Shown here: positions 28,522 through 34,922 of the stretch, piece by piece
How the letters are laid out: each line of letters opens with the position of its first letter
Numbering within the stretch: the stretch's first letter is position 1
From: Dehalococcoides sp. JdFR-54
Lineage (GTDB): Bacteria; Chloroflexota; Dehalococcoidia; JdFR-54
Length of the DNA stretch: 34,922 nt
Reading direction: 5' to 3'
NCBI GenBank assembly: GCA_002011475.1
Contig: MTNP01000034.1
Coordinates: 18,269-53,190, forward strand
Notes under the pieces: model-generated
The model's database searches: none
Told to the model about the DNA's origin: nothing
Seen by the model: the letters and a program-made list of their open reading frames with translations, nothing else
Position numbers and translations under genes: made by a program

Positions 28522-29890
28522 TCTGGTAGCTCAACTGGAAAAGATAGTTGGAAAGGCCAATGTGCTCTCCTCCCCCGAAGACCTGGTAGCCTATAGCACC
28601 GATGCCACACCCCTCGAGCAGCGCCCCCTGGCCATAGTGCACCCCACCAGCACCCAGATGGTCTCTGAGGTTATGAAGTTTGCCAGTCGTCAGGGGATAG
28701 CGGTGGTGCCCCGGGGCGCAGGGACCAGCCTGGCCGGGGGCGCCATCCCCGAGGAGAAGGGCATCGTGCTCAGCCTCACCCGCATGAACAAGATCCTGGA
28801 GATAGACAAGGTTAACATGACGGCCACGGTGGAGGCCGGGGTGGTGACCGGGCAACTTCAGGACAAGGTGGAAAAGCTGGGCCTGTTCTACCCGCCAGAC
28901 CCGGCCAGCTTCAAGCAGAGCACTATCGGCGGCAACATCCTCACCAATGCCGGCGGCCGCCGGGGCGTCAAATACGGCGTCACCAAGGACTATGTGCTCG
29001 GCTTGGAGGTAGTCCTGGCCTCCGGGGATGTCCTTCACACCGGGGGCAAGGTGCTCAAGATGGTTACCGGCTATAACCTGACCCAGCTCTTCGTCGGCTC
29101 CGAGGGCACATTGGGTATAGTCACCAAGGCCATCCTGCGCCTCATCCCCCTGCCCAAGTCCCGGGGCAGCGTTATGGCCGCCTTCGCCCAACTGGAGGAC
29201 GCCGCTCGGGTGGTTACCAATATCCTCTCCTCGGGGATTCTCCCCTTCACCATCGAGATAATGGACCACACCACCATAGAGTGCGTCGAGGCCTATGTCC
29301 ACATGGGCCTGCCCACCGAGGCCGAGGCCATCATCCTGGTGGGGGTGGACGGCGAGCCCGAGGCCGTGACCAAGGAAGTGGCCGAGATAGCCCAGATATG
29401 TAGGGATACCAGAGCCTTCAGGGTAGACCTGGCCACCACGCCCGAGCAGAACGAGGCCCTGTGGCAGGCCCGGGCCTCGGTGGCCGGCGCCTATGGCCGG
29501 GTGGCCCCTAACCATATGGTCGAGGATATCTCGGTGCCCCGTGGCGCCATCGTGGACATGGTGCGTATTGTCCACGACATCTCAAAGAGGTATGACGTGC
29601 CCATCGCCATCGTGGGACACATCGGCGACGGCAACATCCACCCCGATGTCCTCTACGACAGCACGAACCCCCGGCACGTAGCCGCCCTGCCCCACATCAG
29701 CAACGAGGTCTTCACCGCCGCCATCAAGCTGGGAGGTACCCCCTCCGGCGAGCACGGCATGGGGGTGCTCAAGCGCGACTTCCTGGAGATGGCCCAGGAG
29801 CCTAAGGCCATAGAGCTGATGCGGGAGATCAAGCGGCTCTTCGACCCCCAGGGCATCCTCAACCCGGGGAAGATATTCCCTCCCCAGTAG
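28508..29890 (+). CDS. FAD-linked 2-hydroxyacid oxidoreductase (GlcD/D-lactate dehydrogenase-like)
   Basis: The 460-residue protein has an FAD-binding PCMH domain (VVPRGAGTSLAGGAIPEEKG, STIGGNILTNAGGRRGVKYG, LFVGSEGTLGIVT) and the C-terminal FAD-oxidase domain (VGHIGDGNIHPDVLYD; GGTPSGEHGMGVLKRDFL, with metal- and substrate-binding histidines). Family members oxidise glycolate, D-lactate or D-2-hydroxyglutarate. With the overlapping GlcF-like gene it should form a two-subunit dehydrogenase. The ATG at 28508 has GAGG six bases upstream, inside the previous gene. 2-Hydroxyacids link this pair in theme to the 2-hydroxyacyl-CoA dehydratase-type genes nearby, though no direct tie is shown. Confidence 0.93.
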   Translation: MPKPNLVAQLEKIVGKANVLSSPEDLVAYSTDATPLEQRPLAIVHPTSTQMVSEVMKFASRQGIAVVPRGAGTSLAGGAIPEEKGIVLSLTRMNKILEIDKVNMTATVEAGVVTGQLQDKVEKLGLFYPPDPASFKQSTIGGNILTNAGGRRGVKYGVTKDYVLGLEVVLASGDVLHTGGKVLKMVTGYNLTQLFVGSEGTLGIVTKAILRLIPLPKSRGSVMAAFAQLEDAARVVTNILSSGILPFTIEIMDHTTIECVEAYVHMGLPTEAEAIILVGVDGEPEAVTKEVAEIAQICRDTRAFRVDLATTPEQNEALWQARASVAGAYGRVAPNHMVEDISVPRGAIVDMVRIVHDISKRYDVPIAIVGHIGDGNIHPDVLYDSTNPRHVAALPHISNEVFTAAIKLGGTPSGEHGMGVLKRDFLEMAQEPKAIELMREIKRLFDPQGILNPGKIFPPQ

Positions 29891-29915
29891 GGCAGCCCCC
29901 GCCCAAGGGACGGCT

Positions 29916-30713
29916 TTAGCCCTGCTTTGCCCCTGCCGAGGCCAGCCTCCCCCCGGCGATCAGGGCCGCCCCGAGGGCGGCTATCACCTGGGGCTCCTCG
30001 GGCACCAGCAGGCTGATGCCCAATTTCTCCTCCACGCTCCTGACCAGGCCGATGTCCTTGGCCCCACCCCCCACCATGGCACAGTCTGGGGTCAGCCTCA
30101 TGGCCTCCACCATGCTGGCGATCTTGCTGGCCAAGGCATGGTGGACGCCAGCCAGGATATCCTCCTTGGAGGCACCCTCGGCTATCCTGGTTATGGCCTC
30201 CGATTCAGCGAAGACGGCACAGCTTGTGGAGAAATCGGTCCGCCTCTTGGAGCCGAGAGATAGCTCCCCAATATCATCCAGGTTGACCTGGAGCACCCGG
30301 GCGATGACCTGTAAGAACCGCCCGCTGCCCGCGGCACACTTCTCATTGATCATAAAGCTCAGGGCCCGCCCCGCCTCATCCATTTTTATCACCCGGGAGG
30401 CCTGGCCGCCGACATCGATGACCGTCCTCGCCGAGGGGAATAGGCGATGGACACCGGTGCTGATGCAGGAGGTCTCAGTGGCCCTTTCATTGGGGAAGGG
30501 CACCCGTCCCGCCGCCAGGCCTGTGGTCACCACCCCGGCCAGGCAATCCCGCTCCAGCTTGGCCTTGCTCAGCGCCCCCTCTAGGGCGCTGATGGCAGCC
30601 TGAGCATAGTTGCTGGTGGACAGGACAACTTGGCTGGCCAGTACGGCATCATCCCCCAGGATCACCGCCTTGGTAAAGGCAGCGCCAGCGTCGATGCCAG
30701 CAACGTAAACCAC
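29916..30713 (-). CDS. BadF/BcrA/BcrD-type ATPase, second (divergent) activator subunit
   Basis: This ASKHA-fold ATPase of about 265 residues has VAGIDAGAAFTKAVILGDD (phosphate 1), the cluster cysteines in EKCAAGSGRF and TSCAVFAESEA, and GGGAKDIGLVRSVEEKLG (adenosine). Such proteins use ATP to push a low-potential electron into a dehydratase or aryl-CoA reductase. The phosphate-2 motif is DVGGQASR instead of the usual D-x-GGQD-x-K found in its neighbour, so the pair is unequal. The GTG at 30713 is preferred because AGGAG (30726-30722) lies eight bases upstream; a GTG at 30722 touches that site. It follows the other ATPase by about 40 bases. Confidence 0.85.
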   Translation of the reverse strand: MVYVAGIDAGAAFTKAVILGDDAVLASQVVLSTSNYAQAAISALEGALSKAKLERDCLAGVVTTGLAAGRVPFPNERATETSCISTGVHRLFPSARTVIDVGGQASRVIKMDEAGRALSFMINEKCAAGSGRFLQVIARVLQVNLDDIGELSLGSKRRTDFSTSCAVFAESEAITRIAEGASKEDILAGVHHALASKIASMVEAMRLTPDCAMVGGGAKDIGLVRSVEEKLGISLLVPEEPQVIAALGAALIAGGRLASAGAKQG

Positions 30714-30757
30714 GGAATTCACTCCTGTGCGGTGGTCGGCATTAAACCGACATAGCC

Positions 30758-31639
30758 CTATTCAAAGAATCTGGCCGCTTCCAGGGGACGCCTTTCCTTC
30801 TTCAGGGGCTGCCCTTGCTCAATAGCCTTCAGGACCAGCTCTTTGGCCAGCAAGGCAGCACCTATAGCCCCGGTGAGCAGGGGCTCCGGGGGCAGCAATA
30901 CCTGGTAGCCCAGCTTTCTCTCCATGGCCTTTCTGATGCCGATATTCTTGGCCACACCCCCGGTAAGCACCACATCCGGCTCGAGCTTGATCCGCTCCGC
31001 CATGGAATATACCCGGCTGGCCAGGGAGTCGTGGAGCCCGGCCAAGACATCCTCGAGGCGGCGCCCATCGGCGATATGCCCCACCACCTCCTGCTCGGCG
31101 AAGACAGTGCAGATGCTGCTGATCTTGATCGCGGTGTCCCCTTTGAGAGACAGTTCCCCCAGTTCTTCCAGCTTGAGCCCCAGCGACTCCGCGATCACCT
31201 CCAGAAATCGGCCTGAGCCGGCGGCGCACTTGTCGTTCATCACGAAGTTGATCACCCTGCCTTGCTCATTGAGCTTGATGGCCTTGCTGTCCTGGCCCCC
31301 GATATCGATGACCGTCCGAGCCGTGGGGAGCAGGCTACGCACCCCCCGGGCGTGACAGGATATCTCCGTTATCTGCTGGTCGGCGAAGGGGACGCTCATC
31401 CGGCCATAGCCGGTGGCCACCACATAGGCCAGGTCATCGAAGCCCAGACTGGCCTGGTTCAGGGCATCCTCCACCACCTTATGGGCCAAGGTTCGGTATT
31501 CGGCGCCGGTGGGCCCTATAAAGGTGGACATGGTTCTCCCGTTGCGGATCACCACCTTGGTCATGGTGGACCCGATATCTACACCGGCGACGATCAGTTC
31601 CTCCACCGGCTTACCTGGCTCCTTTCCATACTCGGCCAT
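30758..31639 (-). CDS. BadF/BcrA/HgdC-type ATPase, canonical activator subunit
   Basis: The 293-residue protein has GVDIGSTMTKVV, a full phosphate-2 motif DIGGQDSKAIKL, the cluster cysteines in NDKCAAGSGRFLEV and SICTVFAEQEV, and GGVAKNIGIRKAMERKLG. It should bind ATP, dimerise around a shared [4Fe-4S] cluster and deliver electrons to the iron-sulfur subunits encoded just upstream. I place the start at ATG 31639. It has no ribosome-binding site, but a TTGACA promoter lies so close that transcription could begin at the ATG itself. An in-frame TTG at 31672 lies inside that -35 box and is rejected. Confidence 0.88.
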   Translation of the reverse strand: MAEYGKEPGKPVEELIVAGVDIGSTMTKVVIRNGRTMSTFIGPTGAEYRTLAHKVVEDALNQASLGFDDLAYVVATGYGRMSVPFADQQITEISCHARGVRSLLPTARTVIDIGGQDSKAIKLNEQGRVINFVMNDKCAAGSGRFLEVIAESLGLKLEELGELSLKGDTAIKISSICTVFAEQEVVGHIADGRRLEDVLAGLHDSLASRVYSMAERIKLEPDVVLTGGVAKNIGIRKAMERKLGYQVLLPPEPLLTGAIGAALLAKELVLKAIEQGQPLKKERRPLEAARFFE

Positions 31640-31643
31640 TTGA

Positions 31644-31672
31644 AGAATAGCGCCCCGAGCGCCCCGTGTCAA
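31644..31672 (-). promoter_or_regulatory. promoter abutting the activator ATPase start (leaderless candidate)
   Basis: Reading the minus strand, consensus TTGACA (31672-31667) is followed after 17 bases by TATTCT (31649-31644), and the ATG comes only four bases later. The spacer and the first -10 base form an exact tandem repeat of nine bases, CGGGGCGCT twice (31666-31649). Transcription would begin at or very near the start codon. Confidence 0.55.
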
Positions 31673-31712
31673 AAGAGGCCATTATTTGAGCGATTCGCAG
31701 GGATCGGCCGGG

Positions 31713-33059
31713 CTATCCCCTGCCGCCCCTTTTTGCCCGAGAGGCGTCAATCATCTCCAGAAACTCGCGGAACTGGGCCTTTATCTGGGCATCGGACCAG
31801 GCCCTGGGGTCGGTCATATCGCTTTCAAAGATAAGGGTAGGGATGCCTATCTGGGCCAGGACGTTCCTAAAATGGACCTCGCCCAGGCTGCTGGCCCGGC
31901 AAGAGCGAAGGCGATGGCAGATGGCCCCATCCAGCTTGTACTCCTCGATCCAGCGGGCCACCAGTTTACTACCCACCAGGGCGCTGAAGCGGCCCGGGTT
32001 GACCACCTCGGGCAGCACCTCCGTGCTCTCCTTTTGCCTCTCCACCGCCTCCTGCCAGATCCAATCCACCAGGGCCTCCACCGGGTCAGTGAAGTCCAAC
32101 TCAGGGGGCTTCTTCACGTAATAGGAGGACTCCACGCAGACAATGGCCCCCAGGCTCTCCAGCCAGTTGAACAGGCCCAGGTTAAACCAGGGGGGGATGC
32201 CAAACCAGGAGAAACGATACTTCTCATGGGCGATAACCCCCTGGCCCCCATCCACCCGGGCCTTTATCTCATTATAGAGGGCCTGGTAAAAGTCTACCGC
32301 CTCCTGCGTTCCCAGCAGGTATAGCTGGGGGATGATGGCGGTATAATAGTCCTCAGAGCCCATGGGGCAGGGCACCGCCTTCCGCAGCTCCAGCGTCTCA
32401 TGCCAAAATTTCATGGCCTGGTGAGATCTCTGCATAATAATGCGGAAGTGATCCAAGTCCAGTCCCCTGCCGGCTATATCCTCCAAGAAGGTGACCTGGG
32501 CCTTCAGGGTGGCCCGAAGCTGTGTCTTGTAGTGCTCAGCGATGCGGGGGTCTTCCAGGTCCGTGTCCCAGGCCGGGCTCACCGGGTCATCATTGAACAC
32601 CGGCACATCCATATAATGGGTGGCAATGGCCTGGAACCACTTGTAGCGGGGCTCACACACCCAACCCGAGCCCAGGAGCAGGTGGACGTTGCCCATGCCA
32701 CCCAGGGGGGCCTCGGGGGGCACACCACCCACCTCCCGGCAACGGCGCAAATAGCCCATGGTATTCCTGACATAGGAACACATGTCGTTGGCATAGCCCT
32801 CAGCCTCAGCCTCCTCACAGAATCCGGTAGCTATCAACTGGGCAGCGCACAGAGTGCCATAATTCTCCGGCCACTCCCCCACCATATCGAAGGCCACCAG
32901 GAGCTCGGGGGGGACCCCCACCATTGTCCACACCAACTTTTTGCCTTCCTGCTCCCGCAGTTTAGTACGGGCATAAAAGGTGGGGGCATACTTCTTGATG
33001 TTCCTCACCGTGTCCGTGGATTTTACGGCGCGGGCCATTTCACTATAGGGTTCGGACAT
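31713..33059 (-). CDS. HgdB/BcrB/BzdO-like iron-sulfur subunit (448 residues)
   Basis: This 448-residue protein belongs to the 2-hydroxyacyl-CoA dehydratase/benzoyl-CoA reductase family. Likely cluster ligands are C94 in DMCSYVRN, C135 in GWVCEPRYKWF and C381 in AICHRLRSCR. With its 377-residue partner it should form the catalytic heterodimer. The size is close to that of the larger substrate subunit of class I benzoyl-CoA reductases (BcrB/BzdO); HgdA/FldB-type dehydratase subunits can be similar, so the assignment to an aryl-CoA reductase is an inference from the whole cluster. The ATG at 33059 follows AGGAAGGGG and lies 36 bases after the upstream gene. Confidence 0.85.
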   Translation of the reverse strand: MSEPYSEMARAVKSTDTVRNIKKYAPTFYARTKLREQEGKKLVWTMVGVPPELLVAFDMVGEWPENYGTLCAAQLIATGFCEEAEAEGYANDMCSYVRNTMGYLRRCREVGGVPPEAPLGGMGNVHLLLGSGWVCEPRYKWFQAIATHYMDVPVFNDDPVSPAWDTDLEDPRIAEHYKTQLRATLKAQVTFLEDIAGRGLDLDHFRIIMQRSHQAMKFWHETLELRKAVPCPMGSEDYYTAIIPQLYLLGTQEAVDFYQALYNEIKARVDGGQGVIAHEKYRFSWFGIPPWFNLGLFNWLESLGAIVCVESSYYVKKPPELDFTDPVEALVDWIWQEAVERQKESTEVLPEVVNPGRFSALVGSKLVARWIEEYKLDGAICHRLRSCRASSLGEVHFRNVLAQIGIPTLIFESDMTDPRAWSDAQIKAQFREFLEMIDASRAKRGGRG

Positions 33060-33095
33060 AATGGCAACCCCTTCCTGGGCAGATTGTTCCAGCCC

Positions 33096-34229
33096 TCAGC
33101 GGAGCATCTCGGCAAAGGCCTGAACCCGGGTCCGGATGGCTGCCAGGTTGGTCATCGTATAATCGTCATCGATGATGAGCACCGGCAATCCCGCCTGCTC
33201 CAAGTAGCGCCGGACATCCGGGGCATCGAACTTGTGGGGGTCGCAGAAGGCATAGATGTACATTATCACCCCGTTGGCATTATACTCCCTGGCCAAGTCC
33301 AATATATACTGGAAGCGGTCAATGTCTGTCCCCCGATCGGTCCTGGGGCACATGAAGTCGTCAAAATAAGTGTCCACCAGCCCATCGAGGGGGTCTGCCG
33401 TCTCCGGCACATCGTGCCGGAAGCTGCGGGTGCCGATGCAGGTGTCGTCGGTGACCACGTTGGCGCCGCTCCCCTCCACCAGCCTGACAAAAGTGGTATC
33501 GTCGCAGACGCTGCCATAAACCAGGAGCCGCGCTGCCCTCCTCTCCGGCCCCCCGTCTCGGGCCTTGACCTCCTCGATCACCTCCCCCAGCAAGTCAATG
33601 AACTCCTCTACCGGGATGCCCATCCCCGCCACCAGCACCTCCAGAACCTCGGTGCCGCTGATGAGGGGCGGGTCCAACTTTCTCAGCTCGTAGAGTTCCC
33701 TGATGAGGGCTCGGCTCCGGTTGTAGAGCCGGATAGACTCCTTGAGCTTGATCTCGGCGACCTGATTTCCGGCGAACTGCTCCATCTTCTCCCTGAAGAA
33801 GCCCAGCTCCCGCTTATAGAACTCCCGGGACCAGGGGACCAGGGTATGGGGCACGTTGACAAAATATTGGAAGGGGGGCTTATTATTATAGGTCCAGATG
33901 CCGTAGACGCGTTGCACCATATCGCAGCTATGGGACATCACTATCCCGTCCAAGAAGGCGTTCCTGCCCTTGAGGTCCTGGTCGAAGAGATTGCGCACAT
34001 AGGGACAGCCCAAGGGCTCCACGTAGGTGTGGGCGCTGGTGATGGGCTCCCTGGGGTCCCCCCGGAGCCGGTAGGGCAGCACGCCGGCGGCATGCATTAT
34101 CTCCGGGGGGGCGAACAGGCACACATAGCCCAGGACCTTCCTGCCCTCGACCCTCAGCTCCTTGGCCCGCTGGCCCCTCTCCTCATACAGTTCCTTGGCC
34201 CTGGCCAGTCCTTTGCCGGCGACCCTCAT
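33096..34229 (-). CDS. HgdB/BcrC/BzdN-like iron-sulfur subunit (377 residues)
   Basis: The 377-residue protein has the three family cysteines: C75 in PLGCPYVRN, C102 in SHSCDM and C329 in YAFCDPHKFDAPD. It also has KVLGYVCLFAPPEIMHAAG near the N-terminus and ends with VLIIDDDYTMTNLAAIRTRVQAF. It matches the smaller catalytic subunit of 2-hydroxyacyl-CoA dehydratases or class I benzoyl-CoA reductases. The ATG at 34229 has AGGAGG four bases upstream and overlaps the CoA-transferase stop as ATGA, so the transferase, this subunit and the next are translated together. Substrate not readable from sequence. Confidence 0.87.
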   Translation of the reverse strand: MRVAGKGLARAKELYEERGQRAKELRVEGRKVLGYVCLFAPPEIMHAAGVLPYRLRGDPREPITSAHTYVEPLGCPYVRNLFDQDLKGRNAFLDGIVMSHSCDMVQRVYGIWTYNNKPPFQYFVNVPHTLVPWSREFYKRELGFFREKMEQFAGNQVAEIKLKESIRLYNRSRALIRELYELRKLDPPLISGTEVLEVLVAGMGIPVEEFIDLLGEVIEEVKARDGGPERRAARLLVYGSVCDDTTFVRLVEGSGANVVTDDTCIGTRSFRHDVPETADPLDGLVDTYFDDFMCPRTDRGTDIDRFQYILDLAREYNANGVIMYIYAFCDPHKFDAPDVRRYLEQAGLPVLIIDDDYTMTNLAAIRTRVQAFAEMLR

Positions 34230-34922
34230 ATGACCTCCTCGTCCTTGAGCTGGACGATGTCCTCCCAGCTATAGCCCAGCTCCAGCAAGATCTCCTCGGT
34301 GTTCTCGCCGAATTCGGGCGCGGAGCGGAAAATGCCGGCCGGGGTCTTGCTGAAGGCCACCGGGCAGTTCAGCATCTTCACCGGGCCCAGGGCCGGATGG
34401 TCGAAATCGACGATATACTTATTGGCGATGACCTGGGGGTCATGTTCCAGATCCTCCAGGTCCTGGACGGCCTGGTATACAAAATCGCCCCCCTCCGTTA
34501 GGGCCTTCTCCCACTCCGCCCTGGTTCTGGTGGCGAAGGCCCTGTCCAAGATCTTTATGAGCTCGACGCAGTTCTGTCGTCTTGGTTCAGCGTCATTGAA
34601 GCGGGGGTCGTCGATGAGTTCCTCCAGGCCCATCACCCGGCACAGGTCTGCCCAGTATCTCTGCGATTGCACCATGCACAAGATTAGCCACTTGCCATCC
34701 TTGCATTGGTACCAGTTCCATAAGGGGTTGCCGGCATGAGTCCTGTCATAACGGGGCCATCCCTTTCTGAGGAGGAGGTGGCTGCCGATGGAGAGGCCGA
34801 TGAGCCACATGGTGGCGCTGAGGTGGCAGACATCTATCAATTGCCCTTCACCCGTCCTCTCTCGGGCAACAAGGGCCGCCAGCACCCCATAGGCCAGCAT
34901 GGTAGCGCCCATCTGGTCGGAG
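34226..34922 (-). CDS. CaiB/BaiF family CoA-transferase, C-terminal part (truncated by window edge)
   Basis: The frame continues past the window edge (SDQ before the first visible methionine), so the true start is outside. The 230 visible residues include MLAYGVLAALVARERTGEGQ and GNPLWNWYQCKDGKW, typical of the large and small domains of class III CoA-transferases; the catalytic aspartate lies in the missing part. It ends LELGYSWEDIVQLKDEEVI, a close match to the CoA-transferase at 24442-25650. The four-base overlap with the next gene suggests that it supplies the CoA-activated substrate of the downstream iron-sulfur enzyme. Confidence 0.9.
   Translation of the reverse strand, partial: SDQMGATMLAYGVLAALVARERTGEGQLIDVCHLSATMWLIGLSIGSHLLLRKGWPRYDRTHAGNPLWNWYQCKDGKWLILCMVQSQRYWADLCRVMGLEELIDDPRFNDAEPRRQNCVELIKILDRAFATRTRAEWEKALTEGGDFVYQAVQDLEDLEHDPQVIANKYIVDFDHPALGPVKMLNCPVAFSKTPAGIFRSAPEFGENTEEILLELGYSWEDIVQLKDEEVI

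Noticed and set aside
28433-29575. A 380-residue open frame on the minus strand
   Set aside because: Antisense to the GlcF/GlcD pair, whose motifs are unmistakable.
29891-29915. Terminator between the GlcD-like gene and the convergent ATPase gene
   Set aside because: The 25-base gap has no clear inverted repeat or T-run.
32400-34274. A 624-residue open frame on the plus strand
   Set aside because: It lies opposite two well-supported dehydratase/reductase subunits and has no recognisable motif; it reflects high GC and codon bias of the true genes.

Overview
The window looks like a chromosomal segment of a strictly anaerobic, high-GC bacterium. The recA-recX-rny-ymdB run, Shine-Dalgarno-led starts, sigma-70-type promoters and a dense set of acyl-CoA, CoA-transferase, 2-hydroxyacyl-CoA dehydratase and iron-sulfur genes fit the Dehalococcoidia (Chloroflexota) best. 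That placement is an inference from gene content and order, not a measurement. I see no rRNA, tRNA, CRISPR array, transposase or phage gene, and no gene-free stretch longer than about 215 bases.

Layout. 1-1942 (+): the end of a methyltetrahydrofolate methyltransferase and an acyl-CoA ligase, closed by a GC-rich hairpin. 1995-9661 (-): a housekeeping run read from recA through recX, rny, ymdB and a PHP phosphoesterase to a B-box membrane protein and a membrane cytochrome b/iron-sulfur oxidoreductase that resembles EtfAB:quinone oxidoreductases. 9786-13490 (+): ligA, an unrecognised zinc-site protein and pth. 13521-15280 (-): an amidohydrolase and an unrecognised protein. 15422-17682 (+): an acyl-CoA carboxyltransferase and a small ATC-hydrolase-like protein. 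17706-21027 (-): gap, a 56-residue basic protein, a metallo-beta-lactamase-fold protein, pyrD and a small membrane protein. 21133-24324 (-): a LOG-like protein, enolase, a zincin-type metallopeptidase and a stand-alone HgdB-like iron-sulfur protein. 24442-26199 (-): a CaiB-type CoA-transferase and a DoxX/MauE protein. 26322-29890 (+): a frameshifted tandem UspA gene and a GlcF/GlcD pair. 29916-34922 (-): a CaiB-type CoA-transferase, two HgdB/Bcr-type subunits and two BadF/BcrA-type ATPases.

The most interesting part is the last block. Two iron-sulfur substrate subunits (377 and 448 residues) plus two unequal activator ATPases form the composition expected of an ATP-driven class I benzoyl-CoA reductase (Bcr/Bzd type) rather than a simple 2-hydroxyacyl-CoA dehydratase, which normally has one activator. 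With the acyl-CoA ligase, CoA-transferases, carboxyltransferase and the EtfAB:quinone-type oxidoreductase, this suggests anaerobic degradation of aromatic or other activated carboxylic acids, with electrons passed to a membrane quinone pool. Substrates cannot be read from the sequence.

Smaller points include a promoter that may give a leaderless mRNA for one ATPase, a probable ACG start codon, a pair of alternative hairpins between recA and recX, and a small gene tied by a GTGA overlap to its neighbour.
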